Source: a virus
DNA length: 52,267 nt
IMG/VR virus record: IMGVR_UViG_3300037041_003046
Coordinates: 1 to 52,267 of that record
Strand: one strand, 5' to 3'
The position numbers and the translations under genes are program-made. This document shows, piece after piece, positions 8,093-15,577 of this stretch. How positions within the stretch are numbered: position 1 is the first letter of the stretch; each line of letters opens with the position of its first letter. Under the pieces are notes generated by a model. The model ran no database searches and was not told the DNA's origin. It saw only the letters and a list, made by a program, of their open reading frames with translations.

Positions 8093-9599
8093 AAAGATGG
8101 GCCTTCGCGCCTATCAGATGAAAGCCCGGCAGGACATCCACAAGGGCTTTGAGGATTTCGACCGCCAGCTTGGTGTGCTGCCGACGGGCGCTGGAAAGAC
8201 GATCCTGTTCAGCCGTCTGGCACAGGATTACCAACCCCAGCGCACGTTGATCCTCGCCCACCGCGAGGAACTTATCACCCAGGCAGTGGAAAAGCTCCGC
8301 GCATCCACGGGCATCGAGGCTCAGATCGAGATGGGCGACGAGCGGGCGTCACTCGATGCGCCGGTCGTAGTGGCTTCCGTGCAAACGCTCATGCGTGAAA
8401 AACGTCGTGAGCGGTGGCCGCGGGATCACTTCGGCCTGGTGGTCGTCGATGAAGCGCACCACGCGCTGGCCGACAGCTATCTCAACACGCTCGGGCATTT
8501 CCACGACCACGCAAAGGTGCTGGGTGTGAGCGCGACGCCGGACCGTGGCGACAAGAAGAACCTCGGCCGCTATTTCGAGAACATCGCCTGCGAGGTGACC
8601 TTGCTGGATCTGGTCAATCAAGGATGGCTCTCGCCGATCAAGGTGAAGACCGTTCCGTTAGGGATGGATCTTCGCGGCGTGCGCACCACGTCGGGTGACT
8701 TCAGCGCCGACGATCTCGGGCATGCGCTCGAACCGTATCTCGAACAGATCGCGGATGTGATGGTGGAAAATCGTCACCGCAAGACGCTCGTGTTCCTGCC
8801 CTTGATCGCCGTGTCGAAACGCTTTGCCGAAATCTGCCGCGACCGTGGTTTGCTGGCTGAGCATGTCGATGGTCAGACGACCGAGCGGCAGGCGACGCTT
8901 GAGAGGTTCCGCCGCGATGAGACGCGCATCCTCTGCAACGCGATGTTGCTCACCGAAGGATATGACGAACCGTCGATTGATTGCGTCGTGTGCCTGCGGC
9001 CAACAAAGGTGCGTGCGCTCTACTCGCAGATCATCGGACGCGGCACGCGGATCTGGCCCGGTAAGGATCACTTGCTCGTGCTCGATTTCCTCTGGCAGGC
9101 GGGAGAGCACAGCCTGATGCGCCCGGCGAACCTGATCGCCGAAGACGAAGCGGACGCGAAGGCACTCACCGACAAACTCGGTGCCGAGGGCGACCTCGAA
9201 GAAGCACGCGAGGAAGTGAATGCGGATCGCACCCGTTCTCTAACTGATCGGCTTCGAGCCAACCGGACGCGTCGCGGCAGTGTGCTGGATCCACTGGAGC
9301 TTGCCGTCTCCCTCAACGAAGCCGCCTTGGCTGACTATGTCCCGACCATGCAATGGCAGGCGGACGCGCCCACGGCGAAGCAGATCGATGTGCTGGCCAA
9401 GTTCGGTCTCGATACCGGGGGCATTCAAACCAAGGGACACGCCTCCCTGATCCTCGACCGCCTCATCACCCGTCGCAAGCTCGGTCTGGCGACGCCGAAA
9501 CAAGTCCGCGTGATGCGCCGCTACGGCCACCAACGCCCGGAACTCGCCACCTTTGAGGAAGCCAAGGCGTTTCTCGACACCCAATTCGCGCACCGTTGA
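8073..9599 (+). CDS. DEAD/DEAH-box superfamily 2 helicase
   Basis: 508 residues from ATG 8073; ATG 8097 (MGLRAYQ) is an equally plausible start. Q-motif-like RAYQMKARQDIHKGF, Walker A PTGAGKT, Walker B VVVDEAHHAL, motif III VSATPDR, and motif VI QIIGRGTRIWPGK identify an SF2 helicase with two RecA domains. The C-terminal ~130 residues (after TRSLTDRLRANRTRRG) contain two short repeats, one built around PTAKQIDVLAKFG and one around ATPKQVRVMRRYG, probably small DNA-binding helices. It overlaps the SSB gene by 20 bp and precedes the primase-helicase. Confidence 0.9.
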   Translation: MTTNHSEKMGLRAYQMKARQDIHKGFEDFDRQLGVLPTGAGKTILFSRLAQDYQPQRTLILAHREELITQAVEKLRASTGIEAQIEMGDERASLDAPVVVASVQTLMREKRRERWPRDHFGLVVVDEAHHALADSYLNTLGHFHDHAKVLGVSATPDRGDKKNLGRYFENIACEVTLLDLVNQGWLSPIKVKTVPLGMDLRGVRTTSGDFSADDLGHALEPYLEQIADVMVENRHRKTLVFLPLIAVSKRFAEICRDRGLLAEHVDGQTTERQATLERFRRDETRILCNAMLLTEGYDEPSIDCVVCLRPTKVRALYSQIIGRGTRIWPGKDHLLVLDFLWQAGEHSLMRPANLIAEDEADAKALTDKLGAEGDLEEAREEVNADRTRSLTDRLRANRTRRGSVLDPLELAVSLNEAALADYVPTMQWQADAPTAKQIDVLAKFGLDTGGIQTKGHASLILDRLITRRKLGLATPKQVRVMRRYGHQRPELATFEEAKAFLDTQFAHR

Positions 9600-9605
9600 T
9601 CCCAC

Positions 9606-11636
9606 ATGGCACGATACCGATCACTTGGGCTCACCATGGCCTTGCCGCGTCGCACGCTGGAATACCTCCAGCGTGGCGCGAGCGAGGGCATGCGCAATGC
9701 CGAACTCTTTGATGCGACCTGTCAGTTCCGCGACGCCGGCCACCCGCTGGAAGAAACGGAAGGTCAACTTCTCGCCCGTGCGCTGGCCGACGGGCTAACA
9801 GAAGCCGAAGCACGGACGACAATCCGCTCGGTCTATGCCCGCACATCACGGGAACCGCTCGGCACGGGCATGTCACCGACACCAAAAATGTCGTCACCCG
9901 CGCCATCCCGACGTCCGTCACCAGCTCCGGTTCACCGCGAGCGATCCACGATGGCACTGCCCATTTCCATCGACGATGGATTTGTTAGGCTGATCGACTC
10001 GTGCTTCCAGCCGGATGAATTCGTCGCTATCTCCCCGGCGGCGGAAAACGAGGAAGGCGAGATCGTCCCGCGCCGTGGTGTGACGCTCACTGCATCCGAG
10101 TGGAAATCCAAGGTGGCGACCAAGGGCGGCATCGACCGTGTGTTCGGCACCAAGCTCGGGTTGTTCCTTCGCATCAACCCGATGGCGAAGGGCGGGGCGA
10201 AGAACGAGGATGTGACCGCGTTCCGTCATGTGCTGGTCGAGTTCGACCGGGACGAGACCGGCAAGCCGATCCCCAAGGAAGAACAATACCATGCGGTCAT
10301 TGCCAGTGGCATGCCGGTCGCTGCGTTGATCGACTCAGGCAACAAGAGCCTGCACGCATGGATCCGAGTCGATGCGCCGGACGCCAAGGAATACGCCCGC
10401 CGCGTGGAAATCATCTGGGGCTGGTTTTCCGGCATCAACCTGGACAAGCAGAACCGGAATCCATCGCGCCTGTCGCGCTGTCCGGACGGCTGGCGCACCG
10501 TCGATGGTGATGTCCGTCGCCAGGCATTGCTCGCACTCGAATTTGGGGCTGAGTCGTGGACGGCATGGGAGGCGGCACACTCGAATTCCGACCTGCCGCC
10601 GATCCTCCCCGGCCATGCGTTCATGGGCCAACCGGAACCGGAGCCGCCGCAGCTCGTCGATGGCATTCTCCATCAAGGGGCGAAGATGGTTCTCGGTGGC
10701 CCATCGAAGGCGCGCAAGAGCTGGTCGTTGATCGACCTCATGCTCTCGGTTTCCACCGGCTCGCCGTGGTGGGGATTTCCGACGCGCCGTGGCCGTGCCC
10801 TGTATCTCAACTTCGAGCTGCCACCATTTGCTCTCCAATACCGAATCAACCGAATCGCGGCGGCGAAGGAAATCGACGATTTCACCGGCTTCGACATCTG
10901 GAACCTGCGCGGCCATGCCACCGACTTCTCCGCGCTCATTCCCAAGATCCTCGGGCGCATCCGTGACACCGGGTATTCCCTGATCCTGATAGACCCAATC
11001 TACAAGGGCCTCGGCGCTCGCAACGAAAACGACGCCGGCGACATCGCCAGCCTGCTCAATGAAGTCGAGCAACTCGCGGCGAAGTCCGGAGCGGCTGCTG
11101 TCTTCGGCGCGCACTTCTCCAAGGGCAACCAGGCGGGCAAGGAGTCGATTGATCGGATCGGCGGCTCAGGTGTGTTTGCCCGCGACCCCGACGTGATCCT
11201 GACCATGACGCCTCACGAGGAGGATGATGCACACGTCATCGACCTCACGCTGCGTGCCCTGCCGCCCGTGAAACCCTTCGTCGTCCGCTGGTGTGAGTCG
11301 ATCTTCATCACTGACCGGAACGCTAATCCCGAGAAGCTCAAGGCTCCTCAGGGCAATCCCAAGAGCGAGAAGGCGAAGGCCACCTACAAGATGGGCAGCG
11401 CGGCCGACCGCTACGCCAGTGCCGTTGAGACCATGCCTCCGCTCGCCAATGGCAAGGTCCCTCAAGAATCCGCCGTGCTGGCTTACGTCTCCGACCGGAT
11501 AGCCGAGGTCGAAGGCGACTGCACGCTCAAGGAAGCACAGCGCGTCTTCTACTGCCTCGCCAACATGAAGAAGGGATCACCCTTCGTCTTCGACAAAGCA
11601 ACCCGCCTGTGGAGGGGGCATCGCCATGGAATTTGA
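9606..11636 (+). CDS. Primase-helicase fusion (AEP-like primase plus RepA-like ATPase)
   Basis: 676 residues. Residues ~10-75 resemble a PriCT-type helical domain (LEEYTEGQ-like pattern: ELFDATCQFRDAGHPLEET). Residues ~115-330 look like an archaeo-eukaryotic primase: VEFDRDETG supplies an acidic pair and SLHAWIRVDAPD the conserved His region, followed by RLSRCPDGWRT. From ~350 a RecA-fold ATPase follows, with an atypical Walker A GGPSKARKSW and Walker B YSLILIDPIYKG, as in RepA/AAA_25 plasmid and phage helicases. One polypeptide would thus prime and unwind. It lies directly before an iteron/hairpin region. Confidence 0.8.
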   Translation: MARYRSLGLTMALPRRTLEYLQRGASEGMRNAELFDATCQFRDAGHPLEETEGQLLARALADGLTEAEARTTIRSVYARTSREPLGTGMSPTPKMSSPAPSRRPSPAPVHRERSTMALPISIDDGFVRLIDSCFQPDEFVAISPAAENEEGEIVPRRGVTLTASEWKSKVATKGGIDRVFGTKLGLFLRINPMAKGGAKNEDVTAFRHVLVEFDRDETGKPIPKEEQYHAVIASGMPVAALIDSGNKSLHAWIRVDAPDAKEYARRVEIIWGWFSGINLDKQNRNPSRLSRCPDGWRTVDGDVRRQALLALEFGAESWTAWEAAHSNSDLPPILPGHAFMGQPEPEPPQLVDGILHQGAKMVLGGPSKARKSWSLIDLMLSVSTGSPWWGFPTRRGRALYLNFELPPFALQYRINRIAAAKEIDDFTGFDIWNLRGHATDFSALIPKILGRIRDTGYSLILIDPIYKGLGARNENDAGDIASLLNEVEQLAAKSGAAAVFGAHFSKGNQAGKESIDRIGGSGVFARDPDVILTMTPHEEDDAHVIDLTLRALPPVKPFVVRWCESIFITDRNANPEKLKAPQGNPKSEKAKATYKMGSAADRYASAVETMPPLANGKVPQESAVLAYVSDRIAEVEGDCTLKEAQRVFYCLANMKKGSPFVFDKATRLWRGHRHGI

Positions 11637-11867
11637 ACCCGTCATTTTAGCAGGGTTTGAACCTCGGATTCAAATTGGTTTGAACCCATTTGAACCCGTC
11701 CAAACTAACAGAATAGACCGGATTATAGTAAGGCACCTTACTGTAATGCTTATGGTTTACCTAAAGGTAAACAGAGCGCGAATCGGTAAACCGAGATTCG
11801 CGCGCTCTGGTTCACCCTTGAGGGGACCAGCGCCATCAGTTTTAGATCGGCTGAAAGGGGGTTCAAA
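11632..11867 (+). other. Candidate replication origin: TTTGAACC iterons and three hairpins
   Basis: TTTGAACC occurs at 11632, 11656, 11679 and 11689, i.e. at spacings of 24, 23 and 10 bp, near multiples of a DNA turn; the inverted form GGTTCAAA closes the region at 11860-11867. Between them lie three inverted repeats: AGTAAGG/CCTTACT (11727-11742), TTTACC/GGTAAA (11756-11771), and a long hairpin 11772-11809 with arms CAGAGCGCGAA and TTCGCGCGCTCTG around an inner TCGG-TAAA-CCGA. The stretch 11700-11760 is A+T rich against a GC-rich background. Location right after the primase-helicase fits an origin. An 81-codon ORF (11626-11871) spans it with overlapping ends and cannot be excluded. Confidence 0.5.
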
Positions 11868-12446
11868 ATGAACTCCGACGACTACACCAAAAAGCAGACG
11901 AAACGGGATGCCCAATACGAGCGCGATTACGAGGCGTGGGTGAAGACCATGACCATCGAAGAACGTCGGGAGGCGGAAAAGCTCGGCCTGCTCAAACCCT
12001 GCCTGCAACGCCATGGCAATGGTGCTGCCGATCACGACATGGCCGAATCGTCGCGAGCCAGCCACACGCCGGACATTGCGGCCTTGGTCGATCACGAAGG
12101 CGATCAGGCCGGCACTGCCACACATGACGCCATCGAGGCGCTCAGGCACTTCGTCGCCGACTTGATTTCCGAGGGCAATACCCGTCTGACCGTCGAGTGC
12201 CTAGCGGTGGCTCTGGGCCTCAGCGCCTACAATGGCGAGAGCATGACCGCAATCGCCAACCGCCACGGAGTCACCCGCGCAGCCGTCTCCAAGCGGTGTG
12301 TTGACATCATCACTCACCTGAACCTCCCGCCCTCCCGCGCCATGCGCAGCGAGAAGGCACGCAAGATTTACCGCAACTCACGAACCAAACACCACCGAAA
12401 GAAAAAACATGGACACCCTTACCGACCTGCAAGCTATCAACAATAA
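11868..12446 (+). CDS. Sigma-70 region 4-like helix-turn-helix protein
   Basis: 192 residues. Charged N-terminus (MNSDDYTKKQTKRDAQYERD), a middle linker, then a helical domain ending in SMTAIANRHGVTRAAVSKRC, a clear helix-turn-helix of sigma-factor region 4 type, and a very basic tail (RTKHHRKKKHGHPYRP). Probably a phage DNA-binding regulator or replication factor. The gene starts directly at the end of the iteron region and overlaps the next gene by 38 bp. Confidence 0.65.
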   Translation: MNSDDYTKKQTKRDAQYERDYEAWVKTMTIEERREAEKLGLLKPCLQRHGNGAADHDMAESSRASHTPDIAALVDHEGDQAGTATHDAIEALRHFVADLISEGNTRLTVECLAVALGLSAYNGESMTAIANRHGVTRAAVSKRCVDIITHLNLPPSRAMRSEKARKIYRNSRTKHHRKKKHGHPYRPASYQQ

Positions 12447-13023
12447 ATTCACGATGACCCGATCTGGAATCGAGTTCCATGGGGACCTTAGCTTCGATGA
12501 ATGGGAATCCATCGGTCAGAAACTCGGAAATACCGAAAGGTCGCTTGGATTGATGATTGGCGACTGGATCAACTATGCTGAACGGAAATGGGGCGAAAAA
12601 TACAATGAAGCCATCGCATGCACAGGTTTGGAATATGAAACGCTTCGGAACTATGCTTATGTCGCTGCACGAGTCCAATTGTCAGCGCGCGCTGACAATC
12701 TCACCTTCAGACATCACTACACGGTGGCGAAGCTGAAAGACACTGAAGAGCAGAAGCACTGGCTTGAAATGGCCGAGAAGCACGCCCTCAGTTATCGCCG
12801 TCTCCAGAAATCCATCAACTTTGGTCGCATCGCCACCGAAAAAGAAGTCGAGGGAGATCCATCCGACCGTGGCTATGTCACCTACCTCGCGCTACTCAAC
12901 CGCATCCGTCGTTGGTGGGCGCGTGAAACCCAAAAGGCCCCTGTCGAGGAGTGGGACGAAGATCGTCGCGAGGGACTCAAGAAAGACTTCAAGCTGATCC
13001 TCGACATCTACGAGGCGCTTTGA
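12409..13023 (+). CDS. LmbU-like / DNA-binding phage protein
   Basis: 204 residues. The core SFDEWESIGQKLGNTERSLG followed by GDWINYAERKWGEKYNEAI and TLRNYAYVAARV is the pattern of LmbU-type regulators and related actinobacterial/phage proteins that combine a GDW-x-NYGE helix with a ParB-like helix-turn-helix; a later HYTVAKLKDTEEQKHWLEMA matches the ParB-like part. The tail is acidic and tryptophan rich. It likely binds DNA as a regulator; the family assignment is from memory of the motif and is moderate. Confidence 0.6.
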   Translation: MDTLTDLQAINNKFTMTRSGIEFHGDLSFDEWESIGQKLGNTERSLGLMIGDWINYAERKWGEKYNEAIACTGLEYETLRNYAYVAARVQLSARADNLTFRHHYTVAKLKDTEEQKHWLEMAEKHALSYRRLQKSINFGRIATEKEVEGDPSDRGYVTYLALLNRIRRWWARETQKAPVEEWDEDRREGLKKDFKLILDIYEAL

Positions 13024-13061
13024 ACCCAAACCACAACCACAATCACAAACCACCTAATATC

Positions 13062-13256
13062 ATGTTAGACTTCTTCTCATACGTATTCTTCGTCATCGGC
13101 TTCTTCGCCACCATCTTCGGCACCGTTGCCGCGATATTTTGGGCGATGGATCGCTCCGACAAGGCAAAGCGGGAACGCGATGAACGCCACCGCGAACTGG
13201 TTCGCAAGATTGGCGACATCGAGTTCCAACTGAAGCTCAAGAAAGACGGCGTGTAA
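13062..13256 (+). CDS. Small single-pass membrane protein
   Basis: 64 residues. Residues 3-28 (FFSYVFFVIGFFATIFGTVA) form one strong transmembrane helix; the remaining half is a highly charged, probably coiled-coil cytoplasmic tail (DRSDKAKRERDERHRELVRK). The leader is A/C rich with no Shine-Dalgarno. Such small anchored coiled-coil proteins occur in phages as superinfection-exclusion or lysis regulators, but nothing specific can be claimed. Confidence 0.65.
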   Translation: MLDFFSYVFFVIGFFATIFGTVAAIFWAMDRSDKAKRERDERHRELVRKIGDIEFQLKLKKDGV

Positions 13257-13263
13257 TCCAAAT

Positions 13264-13336
13264 CGCAGGGAGGGACGGTCCCAGGCGAGTCTCATACCCT
13301 CGCCCCCTGCGGGTTCAACTCCCGCCCCTGCAACCA
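13264..13336 (+). tRNA. Initiator-tRNA-like element, anticodon CAU, miniature D arm
   Basis: A 73-nt tRNA-like sequence. The acceptor CGCAGGG (13264-13270) pairs with CCCTGCA (13326-13332) at six of seven positions, leaving a C1:A72 mismatch, the hallmark of bacterial initiator tRNA; discriminator A and an encoded CCA follow. The T arm is perfect: GCGGG, loop TTCAACT, CCCGC (13309-13325). The anticodon loop is CTCATAC with CAT at 13293-13295 and a four-of-five pair stem extended by two pairs. The D arm is only GGGA-CGG-TCCC, with a 3-nt loop. It lacks the three G:C pairs of classical initiator anticodon stems. It may be a functional phage tRNA, a degenerate one, or a tRNA mimic. Confidence 0.5.
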
Positions 13337-13347
13337 CTCACCCAATT

Positions 13348-13554
13348 ATGACCACTCCACTCCAACGAATCTCACGACTCCTCGAAGAAGGAGCGCGGTT
13401 CATGGTCGAACTGCCCGGACGGATGTCCATTGACCTCACGCCAGACGTCATTGCCGCGATGGCAGAGGTTCAAACACAGCACGAAGGCTTCGAACCTCGG
13501 AAGGAATCTATTGAAGTCGGAGGACGGAGGCGGGGATGTTCCGACCCTCATTGA
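13348..13554 (+). CDS. Small hypothetical protein
   Basis: 68 residues, ATG 12 nt after the tRNA-like element. Amphipathic N-terminal helix (LQRISRLLEEGARFMVELPG), then a second short helix and a basic tail. No recognised family. Coding potential is only supported by uninterrupted frame and position. Confidence 0.4.
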   Translation: MTTPLQRISRLLEEGARFMVELPGRMSIDLTPDVIAAMAEVQTQHEGFEPRKESIEVGGRRRGCSDPH

Positions 13555-13627
13555 ATTTACGTGATAAATTGTTTTCGCGTTTCCCACATAACGGACGCTC
13601 GGGACGTTGACTCCGGACGCCAGGAAA

Positions 13628-13960
13628 ATGGCTACATCCCGCTTGGAATCAAGGTTTCTGCTACTCTGGAGGGTGGCGCAAGGTCCGCCCCTGGAGCGGG
13701 AAGTGAGGTTCCATGCTTCCCGTTTGTGGCGCGCCGACTTTGCACATGTTGCAAGCCGCACACTGATCGAAATCGAGGGCGGGATTTTCCAGCGCGGAGC
13801 TGGTCGGCACAACCGCGGAGCGGGTTACGCCAAGGACGCCGAGAAGTATCTCGAAGCCGTGTTGGCGGGCTGGACCGTCATCCGGCTGACTGAAAAGCAG
13901 CTCGATCTCGACTTCATCGAGCGCATCGTCGCGTGGATCAATACTCCTCGGGGAGCATGA
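13628..13960 (+). CDS. Vsr/DUF559-like PD-(D/E)XK endonuclease
   Basis: 110 residues from ATG 13628, which has AGGAAA just upstream and a TTGAC box 21 nt upstream. The segment REVRFHASRLWRADFA, then LIEIEGGIFQ and GRHNRGAGYAKDAEKYLEAV and GWTVIRLT is the fold of very-short-patch-repair-like phage nucleases: the D of RADFA and E of IEIEGG are catalytic candidates. Likely cuts branched or mismatched DNA, or is a phage resolvase. It converges with the next minus-strand gene and overlaps it by 23 bp. Confidence 0.75.
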   Translation: MATSRLESRFLLLWRVAQGPPLEREVRFHASRLWRADFAHVASRTLIEIEGGIFQRGAGRHNRGAGYAKDAEKYLEAVLAGWTVIRLTEKQLDLDFIERIVAWINTPRGA

Positions 13961-14216
13961 CACACGTCGAGGCCCGGTCCCATTCGGTGATGATGTAGAT
14001 GCGCCGGCCTCCGCCGAGCTTGTAGTGGCTGAGAATGCGGTCGCCGTGGATCAGGGCATCCTCGTTCGCCTGCTTGTCGCATTCGTCGAGGTCACCCCAA
14101 TCGCCGCAGTGGTGGCGGTGCATGTAGGATGCCAGGTCGATTCCGAGTGCCATCGCTCCGGGAGTTGCCACGGTTTTCCCGAGCGGGAAGCGCGGTTCCA
14201 TGATTCGGTATGCCAT
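13938..14216 (-). CDS. Plasmid/phage-associated small protein (HHxCGDWGD family)
   Basis: 92 residues. The pattern RHHCGDWGDLDECDKQANED, LSHYKL and IYIITEWDRAST..LPEEY is that of a small protein common on plasmids and phages, sometimes mis-annotated as a type I restriction M subunit; its function is unknown. It is the last gene of a three-gene minus-strand cassette with an amidoligase, running against the surrounding plus-strand genes. Confidence 0.7.
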   Translation of the reverse strand: MAYRIMEPRFPLGKTVATPGAMALGIDLASYMHRHHCGDWGDLDECDKQANEDALIHGDRILSHYKLGGGRRIYIITEWDRASTCVMLPEEY

Positions 14217-14222
14217 GGCCGT

Positions 14223-14501
14223 TCAGTCGTTGGTGGTTCCCCATTCCGGATGGCGCTTGCCGGTGGCGATCAGGCCAGAGGCGAGCATGTCTTCGACCAG
14301 TGCCTTCGGCGGCCACTGGCGGTGCGGTTTGCCGGTCTGCATCTTGGACGCACGAGCGGTGGCTCGGCAGTAGGACGGCAGGTCGGCTTCCGGGTTGAAG
14401 CTGTCGGCCCGGAGCTTGGTCATCAGGTCGGTGGCATCGACTGCGGAGAATGTCGCGCCGTCGATGGTATGGTATTCGGTGTTCATGGTGGTCATTGTCA
14501 T
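14223..14501 (-). CDS. Hypothetical protein of the amidoligase cassette
   Basis: 92 residues, starting with MTMTTMNTEYHT; the start could be either of several closely spaced ATGs. The body (LPSYCRATARASKM, PKALVEDMLASGLI) is small, polar and mostly helical. Not recognised. It lies 9 bp after the amidoligase stop and 6 bp before the next gene, so the three genes are one transcription unit. Confidence 0.6.
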   Translation of the reverse strand: MTMTTMNTEYHTIDGATFSAVDATDLMTKLRADSFNPEADLPSYCRATARASKMQTGKPHRQWPPKALVEDMLASGLIATGKRHPEWGTTND

Positions 14502-14510
14502 TGGTGGAAA

Positions 14511-15317
14511 TCAGGCGGCCAGTTTTTTGGCACGCTCAGTGTAGAATTTGGTGACCCCGCGGGCGTCGATGGCTTGGAAGAACCACTTCATGCGGTTCAT
14601 GCCGAGGCCGGTGTCCACCGGGCGGTTGCGGACAGTGGCGGCGGCTTCGGCGGCGTCGAACATGCGGGCCATCAACCGCACCCAGTTGGTGATCTTGGCT
14701 GGATCGGTGGTGCCCGAATGGTGGCGGACTTCGAGCGTCTGATGGCGGAAGTAGGATTGGATGTTCAGCTTCCGATAGCGACAGGGGTAGAGCTGCTTCA
14801 TTTGATCCATGTTCTTGCAGGCGTCGATTTTGCGGAACACCCGGAAGCATTGTCCTCGGTGATCCTCGCTGTCAGAGACTCCGCTTTCGAGGTTCGTGCG
14901 GCAGTAGGTGTTGTTATTGCCCCGGCGTGACTGCGGTTGGAAGGTGTCCAGAACGTCCTCGAATTTCAGCCAGAGTTTGAAGAGGTTCTTCACCGCTTTG
15001 AGCGACATCGTGCGGGCGTCGAAATGGACATGAAGTCCGCAGCGCTTGTCCACTTGGGCACCGGCGGCTTCCAGTGCGGCGGCGGCGATGCGGACTTCCT
15101 CGATGCCGGCCTCACCTTCGAGGACCGGTGAAACGAGTTCCAAACCGCAGGAGCCGTCGGTGACGATCTTCCAATAGGGCGTTGTGTCGTGGGTGTAGTA
15201 GGAGGATTCGACCCGGATGCCTGCGGCTCTCAGGCTCATGACGGCCTGCTCTTTGGTGATGGTGGAGAGGAATTCGATCTCAACTCCGAAGCGGCGGGAC
15301 ATGGTTGGCGTTGTCAT
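14511..15317 (-). CDS. Amidoligase-family (ATP-dependent, glutamine synthetase-like fold) enzyme
   Basis: 268 residues from ATG 15317 (MTTPTMSRRFGVEIEF). FGVEIEFLS near the N-terminus, WKIVTDGSCGLELVSPVLEG, and DKRCGLHVHFDA are the characteristic metal- and ATP-binding motifs of the Amidoligase_2 family, distant relatives of glutamine synthetase that form amide bonds on peptides or proteins. The C-terminal RHHSGTTDPAKITNWVRLM is also typical. No amidotransferase partner is adjacent. An in-frame upstream extension to 15419 exists but lacks family similarity. Confidence 0.85.
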   Translation of the reverse strand: MTTPTMSRRFGVEIEFLSTITKEQAVMSLRAAGIRVESSYYTHDTTPYWKIVTDGSCGLELVSPVLEGEAGIEEVRIAAAALEAAGAQVDKRCGLHVHFDARTMSLKAVKNLFKLWLKFEDVLDTFQPQSRRGNNNTYCRTNLESGVSDSEDHRGQCFRVFRKIDACKNMDQMKQLYPCRYRKLNIQSYFRHQTLEVRHHSGTTDPAKITNWVRLMARMFDAAEAAATVRNRPVDTGLGMNRMKWFFQAIDARGVTKFYTERAKKLAA

Positions 15318-15577
15318 GGGTAATATCTGCCATGGTGCCACCTCACGTCCATGGCTAAGTGGAGTTAGAGAAAAAAAGACATAATATCTTCGCATCGTTT
15401 CACTCATGAAACGTGCCAATCACGCGGCATTCGGAGCGCTCCGAATGACATGGAATTGGCACGCGGCGTGACGCTCAGGAGGTGTGCCAATTCGGTATCT
15501 ATCGGGCATGGGATAACTCGGACAGAAAGACGAAAAATGACATGGACTCAAGTTGTCAGACTGGCAGATGAGGGACG
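15318..15577. promoter_or_regulatory. Divergent regulatory region with nested palindromes
   Basis: 260 bp between the amidoligase (minus) and ligase (plus) genes. It contains an inverted repeat CGTTTCA-CTCA-TGAAACG (15396-15413), a perfect 20-bp palindrome with half CATTCGGAGC (15428-15447), and GTGCCAAT at 15413-15420 and 15484-15491 on both sides of ATTGGCAC at 15455-15462, so ATTGGCAC can pair with either. The right pair with its loop (TGACGCTCA) recurs at 16441-16476. An A-rich stretch GAAAGACGAAAAATGAC then leads into the leader ORF. Regulators binding here are unknown. Confidence 0.55.
15542..15571 (+). CDS. Leader ORF copy 1 (9 codons) before the DNA ligase
   Basis: Short upstream ORF encoding MDSSCQTGR, ending TGA 6 nt before the ligase ATG. 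Identical in sequence to the copy at 16528 and related to the one at 18246. Could be a translated leader peptide or only a conserved RNA/DNA signal. Confidence 0.35.
   Translation: MDSSCQTGR

Noticed and set aside
11626-11871. 81-codon ORF across the iteron/hairpin region
   Set aside because: Its frame follows the repeats (FEP repeated from TTTGAACC); ends overlap neighbours, so it is not excluded, but repeats and hairpins explain the sequence better.
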